A DNA stretch of 64,000 nt from assembly GCA_023251875.1 (NCBI GenBank), contig JAHEXY010000011.1, forward strand, positions 62,001-126,000, read 5' to 3'. A program made the position numbers and the translations under genes. The notes under the pieces are model-generated. The model made no database searches. It saw nothing but the letters and a program-made list of their open reading frames with translations, and was not told where the DNA came from. This stretch comes from Bacteroidota bacterium. GTDB lineage: Bacteria > Bacteroidota > Bacteroidia > JAHEXY01. The number at the start of each line of letters is the position of its first letter. Positions within the stretch are counted from its first letter, which is position 1. This document shows positions 1 through 8,746 of the stretch, one piece after another.

Positions 1-2
1 CT

Positions 3-3000
3 TTAAATGTTACTGAAAATAGTTGTAGTTCTATAACAAGCCATAATGTTTCAGTTAATCAACTTCCTCAATTTACACTTACATCTGATGATGCCGACAG
101 TATAATTTGCGCGGGAAGCGATGTGAAATTTTCTGTCAGCCCTACCGATTATATGTTGTATGATTTTTATAAAGATGGCGTACTCATGCAAAGTTCAATC
201 TCTCCTTTTTATACAGTAACCAATGCCGCATCTACATTTAGTGTTTATGTAATTGTTCAGGATAGTATTTTATGTTCAAATACAAGTATCCCCATTCAAA
301 TAACAGTAAATCCATTACCTGTAACAACCCTTACTTCTGATGCGGCAAATGATACGCTTTGCAAAAAACAAACTGTTGTTTTTACAGCTACTGCAGGATA
401 TGATTCCTATGATTTTTATGATAAATTTTTAAAGCTTATAACATCTGCTGCAAATTTTTATGCTGACAATTCTATTCAGGATGGACATTTTTATTATGCC
501 ATTGCAACAAATAATGGCTGTACAGGTTTAGCAAGCAATAGTTTTTCGTATACAATGATTGATTCGTTATTACAACCCGTAGTTAATTGCGGAACCACTA
601 CCATTAATTCAGTTGAATTTGTTTGGGATACAGTAAATGGAGCCATAGGCTATGAAATAAGTTTAGATGAAGGAGGCTCCTTTATTACACCCAGTTCTGG
701 AGCTATGGGATTTGATCATACAGTAAACGGATTGGCTTCACAAGATACCGTTTCACTTATTGTTCGCGCATTAGGTAATGCACCTTGTGGAAACAGCATA
801 CTCTCAGATACTGTTTTTTGTATTGCCCAGCCCTGCACAAAAATTTCTTACAATAAAGTTGCTGACTTTGGTATTTGTGTAGGAGACACAGCTACAAATT
901 ATATTTATAATCTTTCTACTCCTTCAAACCAGTTTTATATTAATTGGGAAAATATTTCAATTGCAAAAGACAGTATTTATTTAACTACTCCAACAATAAA
1001 TACTTCTGTAAAAGTAATTGTGGGAGATTCGTCAGAGCCAACTTGTCCGGCTGTTACCAAGTACATCAATATTAAAGTTGATGCTATTCCTACATTTACC
1101 ATAAAAACTTTTGGTGATACCATTTGTGAAAATGATTCACTCTATGTTTGGGTTGATGAAGGCGCTTATGATAATTATACCTATCAATTAGATGGAACAA
1201 CCGTTCAGGATACTATTTATCCTTTTGTAACTTTTCAAAATAATAGTTCAGGGAATCATAGTGTACAACTTACAGTTTCAAATGCCGGTTGTACAAATTC
1301 AGCCATTCATAATTTTTACACCAATCCTACACCAATAATTTCTATAATAAGTTCTGATGCCGACAATGCTATTTGCAAGGGAAGCAATGTTGTGTTTACG
1401 GCTACAACAAATTTTGATGAATATTTTTTTTACCAAATGGGGTATTTAAAACAAGATTCGGTATTGAATACGTATTCAACTACCAAGCTTCAAAATAACG
1501 ACAGTGTTTGGGCTATTGCCGTTGATCAATATGGATGCACAAGCAATGCAAGCACAGCCATTACCACGGTGGTTTATAATATTCCTAACGTTTCTATCAG
1601 CAGTTCTGACGTTGACCATGTAATTTGCAAAGGAGAAAATATTACCATTTTGGCTTCTCCTGCAACACAGGATAATTATTCTTTTTACAATAATTTTTAC
1701 AATTTTTACGATGGGGTAAATGCAAGTGTACAAATTTCAGATTTAAAAAACGGACACACTGTTTATGCATACGCCACTAACCAAGGTTGTGTAAGTGCAA
1801 AAAGTAATGTGCTCGCATTTACAGTTAAAGATTCTTTAACAACCCCATTTGTTTATTGTGGCAATAGCACCAACAACACCATACAATTTTTATGGGATTC
1901 TGTTTTGTATGCAAAAGGCTATGAAATAAGTTTAGATACCGGAAAATCTTTTTTCACACCTTCTTCAGGCATTACAGGACTTAGCCATATTGTTACAGGA
2001 TTAAATCCCACCGATACACTTTTAGCTATTGTAAGAGCATTGGGTAGCGATCCATGTGGTAATAGCCTGCAATCTGTTTCACAAGTTTGCTTTGTGCCTT
2101 GTTCTCCGGTCGATTTTACAAAAAATCCTTACAGCCAAACAGCCATTTGCATGGGTGATAGCATAACGCTTTCTATTTCCAATATTCAAACACCAACATC
2201 GCAATACTCTATTACCTGGGGCAATCAAACTTCGGGCTTAATAAAAAGCATTATTATTTCTCCTAAACAAGATACAAGCATTGCTGTTACAATAATGGAT
2301 TCATCGGTATTTAGCTGTACGCCCACAACCAAATATTTTTCTATTCTTGTAAACCAGGTGCCTGCTGTTTCGCTTACAGCTACTACCAATACCGTTATTT
2401 GCGAAAGTGACAGCATTACTTTTTCTGCTTCACCAACCTATTTTGATAATTATGAATTTTTTGAAGGATTTCTTTCTTTGCAAAATTCTGCTAATCCAAC
2501 ATTAGTGGCAGCAAATATAAAATCAGGGCATAGTATTACTGTTGTTGCAAGCAATGACGGCTGCGCTTCAACCGCAAGTCAACCCATAACAGTTACCGTT
2601 TTAAAATCGCTTACCAAACCCGATTTAAATTGTGGTTATTCAAATTTAGACAGTATACAATTTGTTTGGGATTCTGTTCCCAATGCAATTGGATATGAAA
2701 TTTCGATAAATGGAAGTTCATTTTTTACACCCAGTTCAGGCACTACAGGTCTGCAACATCTTTTAAGTGGATTGAATGCCAATGATACGGTAATTGCTCA
2801 AGTGGTTGCTTTAGGAGGCGTTCCTTGTGGAAACAGCATTTTATCCGATACCGTTATCTGTGCTACTGTTCCATGCACTGCCGTTGATTTTACAAAATCT
2901 GCTAATCCGCAAATTTGTGAAAATGATGTAACAATACTAAGCATTTCAAATATTATCAGCCCGTCTAATGCTTATGGAATTGTTTGGGATGGAAGCAACG

Positions 3001-4607
3001 TAATAAACGGTTTATCGTATAGCATTTCGGCATTACAAGATACTACCGTAACAGTAAGCCTCATTGATTCTTCCCAATTGCAATGCTTCCCGGTTACCAA
3101 GCATTTTTATATTGACGTAAATAAATATCCAACTGCAAACATAAACTCTACGCTTATCTCAGATTCTATTTGTGATGGCAAAACAATTCAATTTACTTTG
3201 TCGCAAGCCGGTTATGACGACTATCAATTTTATTTAAATAATTCGTTGGTGCAAGATTCAACTTATCATAAATACACCAACAATTCTTTTACTATTGGAG
3301 ATAATCAGTTGTTCTCCATCGTTACTGACTATGGTTGTTCTACAAATAGCGACACCATTTTAATACATAACATTTCCTACCCGGCTTTAACGGTAATAAG
3401 TTCTGATGTAAATGATTCAATTTGCCTTGGGGATGCCATTACACTTACAGCTTCATCCGGCTACGACCGATATGATTTTTATTCCACTATTAATTTACTT
3501 CAAACATCAGCCGCCAATACACTTCAGTTAGATACACTAACAAAAGCAATTTCTTTATTTACTATTTCATCTAACGAAAGTTTTTGTTTTAGAAATTCTG
3601 ATACAACTACTATTGAGGTTTTATCAATACCGGCCATTACTTTAACACATACTGCAATCAACGATTCTATTTGCAGTGGTGATTCTATTTTGTTTACCGC
3701 TTCACCTACAGGTTTTCAGCAATACAGTTTTTATAACAACGGTATTTTAATGCAAAGTTCTTCTGCCAATATTTTTTCTACAACATCACTTACAAACGGC
3801 AATCAAATTACAGCCGTAGCAAAAAATTATGATTGCAATGCATCAGCCATTGACTCTTTTACTATTACAGTTGTTTCCATTCCTACCATTACATTAAATG
3901 CCGATAGTTTTGGACTTTGTTATGGAGATAGTGTTGTTATTACTGCATCGGGTGCAACTTCTTACTTATGGAATACGGGAGATATTACTTCCAGCATTTC
4001 AAAAATTGCCTTGAACGATACTTTATTTACAGTAATTGGTTTTGAAAATAATTGTGCAAGCGCAGAAGATTCAATTCATGTTTATGTTGATCCGATTACA
4101 ATCACCAATGCAGATGCGGGCATTGATGTTGTTATTTGTAAGGGGCAATCAACAATGCTTCAAGCATCGGGTGGAGATCACTATTTTTGGTATTCAAACG
4201 ACTCAACATTGAATGATAGTATTATTTCCAATCCAACTGTAACCCCAATAGATACAAATGCGTATTACGTACGGGTGTATAACCAGTTTTGTTTTGCCAT
4301 TGATAGTGTTAGTGTTTTAGTTGACCCATGTTATGAAGATGTGAGTGGGCCTATTCCTACAGTGATTTCTCCTAACGGAGATGGTAGCAACGACACTTGG
4401 ATTATACCCGACATTGATTATTTTGCAAACAATCATGTACTAATTTATAACCAATGGGGAAATATTGTATACGAAAAACAACCTTATGATAATAGTTGGA
4501 TAGGTACCAACAATAAAGGAAAAAACCTGGCTGATGGAACTTATTATTTTGTAGTTGATTTAGGAAACGGAGTTTCACATACGGGTTATGTGATGATACA
4601 TAGATAA
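3..4607 (+). CDS. Giant repeat adhesin with T9SS/gliding C-terminal domain (5' partial)
   Basis: The reading frame is open from the left edge (codon at 3-5), so the gene begins upstream and the methionine at 123 is internal. About 1534 residues are visible. There are roughly ten Ig/PKD-like repeats built around D-x-x-(I/L)C-x-G...F-x-A...Y-x-x-Y-x-F-Y, and three copies of a fibronectin-like block (WD-x-V...GYEIS...TPSSG...CGNS) near 590-820, 1850-2085 and 2630-2865. The last ~90 residues (from about 4340) carry the SPNGDGxND...YNQWG..VY...W.G......GTYYFV pattern of the gliding-motility-associated C-terminal (CHU_C/TIGR04131) sorting domain. Established knowledge: this domain directs type IX secretion and surface attachment. 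Inference: a secreted surface adhesin, possibly coupled with the PorP/SprF-like gene 52 bp downstream, as is common for this pairing. Confidence 0.9.
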   Translation, partial: LNVTENSCSSITSHNVSVNQLPQFTLTSDDADSIICAGSDVKFSVSPTDYMLYDFYKDGVLMQSSISPFYTVTNAASTFSVYVIVQDSILCSNTSIPIQITVNPLPVTTLTSDAANDTLCKKQTVVFTATAGYDSYDFYDKFLKLITSAANFYADNSIQDGHFYYAIATNNGCTGLASNSFSYTMIDSLLQPVVNCGTTTINSVEFVWDTVNGAIGYEISLDEGGSFITPSSGAMGFDHTVNGLASQDTVSLIVRALGNAPCGNSILSDTVFCIAQPCTKISYNKVADFGICVGDTATNYIYNLSTPSNQFYINWENISIAKDSIYLTTPTINTSVKVIVGDSSEPTCPAVTKYINIKVDAIPTFTIKTFGDTICENDSLYVWVDEGAYDNYTYQLDGTTVQDTIYPFVTFQNNSSGNHSVQLTVSNAGCTNSAIHNFYTNPTPIISIISSDADNAICKGSNVVFTATTNFDEYFFYQMGYLKQDSVLNTYSTTKLQNNDSVWAIAVDQYGCTSNASTAITTVVYNIPNVSISSSDVDHVICKGENITILASPATQDNYSFYNNFYNFYDGVNASVQISDLKNGHTVYAYATNQGCVSAKSNVLAFTVKDSLTTPFVYCGNSTNNTIQFLWDSVLYAKGYEISLDTGKSFFTPSSGITGLSHIVTGLNPTDTLLAIVRALGSDPCGNSLQSVSQVCFVPCSPVDFTKNPYSQTAICMGDSITLSISNIQTPTSQYSITWGNQTSGLIKSIIISPKQDTSIAVTIMDSSVFSCTPTTKYFSILVNQVPAVSLTATTNTVICESDSITFSASPTYFDNYEFFEGFLSLQNSANPTLVAANIKSGHSITVVASNDGCASTASQPITVTVLKSLTKPDLNCGYSNLDSIQFVWDSVPNAIGYEISINGSSFFTPSSGTTGLQHLLSGLNANDTVIAQVVALGGVPCGNSILSDTVICATVPCTAVDFTKSANPQICENDVTILSISNIISPSNAYGIVWDGSNVINGLSYSISALQDTTVTVSLIDSSQLQCFPVTKHFYIDVNKYPTANINSTLISDSICDGKTIQFTLSQAGYDDYQFYLNNSLVQDSTYHKYTNNSFTIGDNQLFSIVTDYGCSTNSDTILIHNISYPALTVISSDVNDSICLGDAITLTASSGYDRYDFYSTINLLQTSAANTLQLDTLTKAISLFTISSNESFCFRNSDTTTIEVLSIPAITLTHTAINDSICSGDSILFTASPTGFQQYSFYNNGILMQSSSANIFSTTSLTNGNQITAVAKNYDCNASAIDSFTITVVSIPTITLNADSFGLCYGDSVVITASGATSYLWNTGDITSSISKIALNDTLFTVIGFENNCASAEDSIHVYVDPITITNADAGIDVVICKGQSTMLQASGGDHYFWYSNDSTLNDSIISNPTVTPIDTNAYYVRVYNQFCFAIDSVSVLVDPCYEDVSGPIPTVISPNGDGSNDTWIIPDIDYFANNHVLIYNQWGNIVYEKQPYDNSWIGTNNKGKNLADGTYYFVVDLGNGVSHTGYVMIHR

Positions 4608-4623
4608 CAAATTAGCTAATTTG
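4608..4623. repeat. Perfect 16-bp palindrome after the adhesin stop
   Basis: CAAATTAGCTAATTTG begins immediately after the stop codon of the adhesin and is a perfect inverted repeat. A second copy of the TTAGCTAATT core lies 12 bp further on (about 4635-4644). It could fold as a weak hairpin between the adhesin and the PorP/SprF-like gene, or simply be part of an AT-rich interspersed repeat. It lacks a GC-rich stem and a strict U-tract, so a terminator call is not made. Confidence 0.5.
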
Positions 4624-4659
4624 ATAATGTGATGATTAGCTAATTAAAAAATAAGAATA

Positions 4660-5646
4660 ATGAAAATAAAAAAATTATGTATTTTATTTTATAAGCTTCT
4701 ACCATCAGCGAGCCACTGTTGGCTTGTATTATTCATTGTTCATTGTTCATTATTCGTTATTCATTCTAAAGCCCAGCAAACTCCCCAATACAGCCTATAC
4801 AGTTTTAACCGCATATTAATTAACCCTGCTTTTGCAGGAAATAAAAATCAAATTCAAACCACTTTATCCTACCGAAACTATTTAGTTGGCATTGAGGGAG
4901 CGCCCGTAACGCAAACCCTTACGGTAAATGCTCCCATTCAATCGAAATATTTGGGTGTTGGGCTTAAGCTAACACATGAATCATTGGGCGCAGTTAATCA
5001 ACTGAATTTTTTGCCCGTAATATCTTATTATATTGGTTTAGGACAGGGCCGCTTAACTTTTGCATTGGAAGGTGGAATTTTACACGAAAGTGTAAATTGG
5101 AATACATTGATAAAAACCAATCCGCTTGATAATGCCATTCCGCAAGGAAGCAACAGTAAAATTTTACCTGATGCCGGATTTGGAATGTTATACAATACTT
5201 CCAGGTATTTTATTGGCTTTTCTGTAAACCATCTTGTCAAAGCCAAGTTTGACTATACCGATATAAAAAGCGCCAATCCCGGATTTCTTACCAAACATTA
5301 TTTTTTAGAAGCCGGATATAATATTGTTGTAGGTTCATTCTTAAATTTAGAACCTTCTATTTTGTTAAAAAAAGCTATTGCATCACCTGCTCAATTTGAT
5401 ATTGGCACAAAAATAAATTTCAAAAATAGTGTAACAGCAGGCGTTTACTGGCGCACGGGCGATGCCTTGTATTTTCCTATCCGATTTTTAATTAACAATC
5501 GTTATTCCATTGCTTATGCGTATGACCTGCGAATTTCGCAATTGGCTACTTATAGCCACGGCTCACATGAAATAATGCTAACTTATAATTACCAATTGTT
5601 GGAATCCGCAAGAAAAAAATTAATTAACCCAAGATATTATTTCTAA
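4660..5646 (+). CDS. PorP/SprF family type IX secretion membrane protein
   Basis: The 328-residue protein has a hydrophobic N-terminus ending at an Ala-Gln cleavage-like site (SKAQ, about residue 39), then the family hallmark YSLYSFNRILINPAFAGN. Several amphipathic strands and a C-terminal LTYNYQL.....NPRYYF strand fit an outer-membrane beta-barrel. Established knowledge: PorP/SprF proteins are T9SS accessory proteins often encoded just downstream of a CHU_C-domain adhesin, which is the arrangement here. The N-terminal region is odd: nucleotides 4695-4766 encode a low-complexity hydrophobic run built from a repeated cattgtt/cattatt DNA motif, as if a repeat had entered the signal-peptide coding region. 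The stop codon overlaps the next start (TAATG), implying translational coupling. Confidence 0.88.
   Translation: MKIKKLCILFYKLLPSASHCWLVLFIVHCSLFVIHSKAQQTPQYSLYSFNRILINPAFAGNKNQIQTTLSYRNYLVGIEGAPVTQTLTVNAPIQSKYLGVGLKLTHESLGAVNQLNFLPVISYYIGLGQGRLTFALEGGILHESVNWNTLIKTNPLDNAIPQGSNSKILPDAGFGMLYNTSRYFIGFSVNHLVKAKFDYTDIKSANPGFLTKHYFLEAGYNIVVGSFLNLEPSILLKKAIASPAQFDIGTKINFKNSVTAGVYWRTGDALYFPIRFLINNRYSIAYAYDLRISQLATYSHGSHEIMLTYNYQLLESARKKLINPRYYF
4695..4766 (+). repeat. Repeat-derived segment inside a signal-peptide coding region
   Basis: Within the PorP/SprF gene, a short inverted repeat (AGCCA...TGGCT, 4711-4724) is followed by tandem copies of cattgtt/cattatt/cgttatt at 4729-4766. The DNA is repetitive at the nucleotide level and is translated in frame into a hydrophobic stretch just before the signal-peptidase-like site. 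The repetition suggests a short repeat element recruited as signal-sequence coding DNA; this is an inference. Confidence 0.5.
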
Positions 5647-7136
5647 TGAAGTTTATTACTATGATAAAAAACAATTCCAAACTTCCCTCTCCCTTGGGAG
5701 AGGGGCAGGGTGAGGGCATAAAAAAAGCATTATGGATCATTGCCATTGCATTATGTGCAACCACTTGGTATTTGGTTTTCTCACGCTCAGCCGATTTTCA
5801 TTCTACAATTACGCAATATAGTCCCACAAAAGAATTTAGGCAAATGGAAAAAATACTGTTTGCCAATGATACCCTTGCTTACGTTTTCTCGGACTATGAT
5901 AAATTGCTTGAATTGAAGATGCCAAAAATGGAAATTAAAACAGCTATCAAAACGCAAAATTTTAGTTTCTCAGATATTTCAAGTTACTCTTTTAATGGAG
6001 AAGTTTTATTTATGACTTTATCAAAACCCGAGAATATATCAGGCTGGGCATGGCTCAATATAAAAACCAATGAATTTGTGAATAGAAATTTTCAATTGGA
6101 TAGCGCTTATAAAAATTTAATTTGCTCATTTTGGGATAACAAAGAAAATGCATTTGCATTGGTTTTAGAAAAAAAAGAAGGATATGTTTTGCAATATATA
6201 AAACTACCTAATGCTGAAGTGTACAAGGAAAAAAACTTTTCAAAACCTTGCAATGTCGGTTATTGTAAATTATTGCAATTTTCAATGATACAAAACCAAT
6301 TGTACGCAATTAATTATGAAGGAAAACTTTTGAAGTTAAATGAAAATGAAAAAACAAATTTGTTTGAATGGGCCTTTATTGCAACAGATACAACTTATAA
6401 GAGATTTCTTTTACCCGGACAAAGGCTTGATTATTGGAATAGGCCCGATGGAATGTATTTTCCAGATCATATTATGCCTTTAAGCTTACCCTATTCCATT
6501 CATAAAAATATTTCTTATGGTTTAGACCTTTCCAAATGTTATTATCGGGCCAATAAACAAAATAAATTAATCCCGGCTGTTTATTGGTTTTTAGGAGAGG
6601 ATGCTCAAGTATTTTATTTAAATTTAAATTTAGATTTAGATTTAGATTTAGATTTAGATTTAGATTTAGATTTAGATTCATCCTATATAATGTTTAAAAC
6701 TATACAAGATAATACAATGCAACCAGATACCCCATTGGGCACAGATTTTTCTTTGGTTGAAGGTGGTGGAGATGAAGATGCAAAACTTCATTTTGATGAA
6801 ATCTGGAATAAAGAATTATTATTTGTGAGCGGCAAACAATTAATTGCTTGTGAACCGGGTTTAGGAAGATATGTTCAAATTAATCTGGGATCAGATCATA
6901 AAACTTCGTTTTCAGATAGATTTACAAAACAACTTAAACAAACATTTATTGATAATGAGCCTCACTCCATCACTCAAAAAATTGCTTTGGTTTTTGTTTT
7001 GTTTTTTCTCATTTTGCTGGTACTTTTAAAACAATTACCAAGAGTAAAAAAGAGTACGCCAAATTTAAATATTAAAAAAGCATTAGTTGCTTATATTTTT
7101 ATAGCAATTTTAGTTATCATTGATTTAATAAAATAA
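5646..7136 (+). CDS. Membrane-anchored protein of unknown function with Leu-Asp repeat
   Basis: I do not recognise a family. The 496-residue protein has an N-terminal membrane segment (about residues 27-44), a large presumably periplasmic region, and two C-terminal hydrophobic segments (about 440-458 and 473-494). Its start overlaps the preceding stop as TAATG. Two features are odd: residues 14-24 (PSPLGEGQGEG) are encoded by a palindromic interspersed repeat inserted before the first membrane segment, and residues 325-344 are ten alternating Leu-Asn/Leu-Asp dipeptides encoded by a hexanucleotide tandem repeat. The context (adhesin, PorP/SprF, OmpA proteins) suggests a cell-envelope role, which is inference only. 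Confidence 0.75.
   Translation: MKFITMIKNNSKLPSPLGEGQGEGIKKALWIIAIALCATTWYLVFSRSADFHSTITQYSPTKEFRQMEKILFANDTLAYVFSDYDKLLELKMPKMEIKTAIKTQNFSFSDISSYSFNGEVLFMTLSKPENISGWAWLNIKTNEFVNRNFQLDSAYKNLICSFWDNKENAFALVLEKKEGYVLQYIKLPNAEVYKEKNFSKPCNVGYCKLLQFSMIQNQLYAINYEGKLLKLNENEKTNLFEWAFIATDTTYKRFLLPGQRLDYWNRPDGMYFPDHIMPLSLPYSIHKNISYGLDLSKCYYRANKQNKLIPAVYWFLGEDAQVFYLNLNLDLDLDLDLDLDLDLDSSYIMFKTIQDNTMQPDTPLGTDFSLVEGGGDEDAKLHFDEIWNKELLFVSGKQLIACEPGLGRYVQINLGSDHKTSFSDRFTKQLKQTFIDNEPHSITQKIALVFVLFFLILLVLLKQLPRVKKSTPNLNIKKALVAYIFIAILVIIDLIK
5671..5717 (+). repeat. Palindromic repeat element in coding sequence (copy F)
   Basis: The hairpin CCCTCTCCCTTGGGAGAGGG (5685-5704, nine-base arms, TT loop) is followed by a purine-rich aggg-type tail to about 5717. 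The preceding acaattccaaac matches the sequence preceding the intergenic copy at 59396. It is translated in frame as PSPLGEGQGEG near the N-terminus of a membrane protein. A near-identical insert is found in frame at 8211-8252. Confidence 0.85.
6618..6677 (+). repeat. Hexanucleotide tandem repeat encoding (Leu-Asn)2(Leu-Asp)8
   Basis: Ten uninterrupted six-base units (ttaaat twice, then ttagat eight times) lie in frame. Because the unit is a multiple of three, slippage would change protein length by two residues per unit without a frameshift. Conservation at DNA level points to recent expansion. Confidence 0.95.
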
Positions 7137-7197
7137 TTTTGAAATCTATGCAAAGCGGAGCTTCTATTAATTTATCTAGCTCAAATCGTCAGCTAAT

Positions 7198-7230
7198 AAT
7201 TCTGATAGGTTTTAAAAACCTATCAGAATT
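7198..7230. repeat. 33-nt near-perfect palindrome (interspersed repeat or terminator)
   Basis: AATTCTGATAGGTTTT and its reverse complement are separated by one base, giving a 16-bp stem. It sits in the 145-bp gap between the 5646-7136 gene and the lipoprotein gene. It could end the upstream transcript or be a member of a dispersed palindromic repeat family; no T-tract follows on the + strand. Confidence 0.7.
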
Positions 7231-7281
7231 TATACGACACTATGTGCCTATGTTGTTAACATAACGAATAAAAAAAAAGGA

Positions 7282-8184
7282 ATGTTTCTATTCAAAAAAT
7301 ACAGTCTGGTTTGTTTAGTTTTTTTTATCCTCGCTTGCGATAATGAGCAAGAGCAAATAAAAAACGAAAATACAAAACCAAGCGATGATCAACCTTCCAC
7401 TCTAATACCAGATGAAGTAATTTATGATATCATTCATTCCATGTCATCGCCCATAGAAACAGCTAATCAGTTAGTGAAAGCTAAAGTTCCTTACAAATCT
7501 GAATTTTTAAATGCTCCCGAAAATGCATTGAATTATAATTCTGAACAAAAAATGGCATTAAACCTTGGAATTTTAGGAGCCGACCTTGGCTATGTAAATA
7601 TGTACCATCAAAAAGCAACATCATTACTTTATATGGGAGCCGTAAAATTACTTGCCGATGGATTAAAACTTGGTAAGTTTTTTGATATTTCAACCCTAAA
7701 ATCTCTTAATAAAAATTCTGAAAATATTGATACCATCATTTACTACACCAACAAAAGTTTTGAAGAAATAAATCAGTATTTAAAAAATCAGAAAAGACCT
7801 GAAGTAAGCAGTGAAATTTTATTGGGGGGATGGTTAGAATCATTGTATTTGGCTACAAAAATGTATCGGCTTTATCCCGGCAAAGAATTAAAAGAAACAA
7901 TAGGCCAGCAAAAAATAACACTCGATAATATTTATTTAATCTATTCCACTTATCAAAATAAAAAATCATTTAAGGAACTTATTAATAATATCAACGATCT
8001 TAAAAAAATATACGATAAAATTAATATCACTTATCAATACCATCCACCTACCTCAAAAGAGGTAAACGGAGTTTTGGTGGTGCAAGATAACAGTAAAAAT
8101 AGTATTGAAATAACCGATCAACATATATTGGAAATTTCAAGCCTTACTGAAATCATCAGAAATAAAATGATAGAAAAAGAATAA
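7282..8184 (+). CDS. Hypothetical lipoprotein
   Basis: The 300-residue product has a clear lipoprotein signal: a Lys-Lys N-region, a hydrophobic core and an ILAC lipobox with the lipidated Cys at residue 19, followed by an acidic/Gln/Asn-rich linker. The remainder is predicted mainly helical, with no motif I recognise. The stop overlaps the next start codon (TAATG), so it is probably translated together with the following small secreted protein. No function is assigned. Confidence 0.8.
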   Translation: MFLFKKYSLVCLVFFILACDNEQEQIKNENTKPSDDQPSTLIPDEVIYDIIHSMSSPIETANQLVKAKVPYKSEFLNAPENALNYNSEQKMALNLGILGADLGYVNMYHQKATSLLYMGAVKLLADGLKLGKFFDISTLKSLNKNSENIDTIIYYTNKSFEEINQYLKNQKRPEVSSEILLGGWLESLYLATKMYRLYPGKELKETIGQQKITLDNIYLIYSTYQNKKSFKELINNINDLKKIYDKINITYQYHPPTSKEVNGVLVVQDNSKNSIEITDQHILEISSLTEIIRNKMIEKE

Positions 8185-8696
8185 TGACAAATCGTTTTTG
8201 GACATATAAGACCTCTCCTCCCTCTCCCTTGGGAGAGGGCAGGGGAGAGGGCATTAGAAAAATTATTTTCAAAATAACATTAATCATTTTCGGCTGTATT
8301 CTTTTTCATGCTACTACAGTAAATGCCCAATGCGATGACGAAGATTTTATGGATTTATGTGCCGAAAAATTAGGGGACTTTACATTTGTAAAAGCAAACA
8401 AAATTAAACTTTCCGGAACCACTAAAGATGGCAAAGCGCCAACTGTTGAATATCCATTTGTATTGAGTAAATCCAGCACCTATGTACTTACGGCATGTTA
8501 TCCCGGTCCGGGTAATATGATTGTTGAATTATTTGACAGAGACCATAAATTTATCATGAGCAACTACGACAAATCTCAAAAAAAATATTATCCCACCATC
8601 AATTTTGTTTGTTCCGCTACCGGAGTCTATTATCTGGTTTATTCTTTTGCAAATACTGAAAATGCTTGTGGCATTGGAATGATAGGGTTTAAGTAA
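8184..8696 (+). CDS. Small secreted protein with repeat-derived N-terminal extension
   Basis: The 170-residue ORF starts inside the TAATG overlap with the lipoprotein gene. Residues ~12-22 (PSPLGEGRGEG) are encoded by the same palindromic repeat as in the 5646 gene; a signal peptide follows (hydrophobic core about 28-42, cleavage near VNAQ). The mature part is about 120 residues with four or five Cys and likely beta structure (repeated YxLxxC, MIVELFD). No in-frame ATG exists between the repeat and the signal peptide, so the extension is probably translated unless a non-ATG start is used. Function is unknown. Confidence 0.7.
   Translation: MTNRFWTYKTSPPSPLGEGRGEGIRKIIFKITLIIFGCILFHATTVNAQCDDEDFMDLCAEKLGDFTFVKANKIKLSGTTKDGKAPTVEYPFVLSKSSTYVLTACYPGPGNMIVELFDRDHKFIMSNYDKSQKKYYPTINFVCSATGVYYLVYSFANTENACGIGMIGFK
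8211..8252 (+). repeat. Palindromic repeat element in coding sequence (copy G)
   Basis: The 20-base hairpin CCCTCTCCCTTGGGAGAGGG at 8220-8239 is identical to copy F, followed by a caggggagagggc tail. It is read in the same frame as copy F (PSPLGEGRGEG) and, like copy F, lies within 40 bp downstream of a TAATG junction and just before a signal or anchor sequence. Confidence 0.85.
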
Positions 8697-8718
8697 GTTA
8701 TTATCTTAAAAGAACCTG

Positions 8719-8726
8719 TATCTTTG
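8719..8726 (+). promoter_or_regulatory. Bacteroidota -7 promoter box (TATCTTTG)
   Basis: It matches TAnnTTTG and lies 20 bp upstream of the start of the AAA-ATPase/nuclease-like gene. No convincing -33 TTG was seen. Confidence 0.55.
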
Positions 8727-8746
8727 TATTGAAATCAAAATGAAAA

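Noticed and set aside
6472-6681. Antisense ORF rich in Leu-Asn dipeptides
   Set aside because: It is the complement of the hexanucleotide repeat inside a well-supported + strand gene, with no other protein-like feature.
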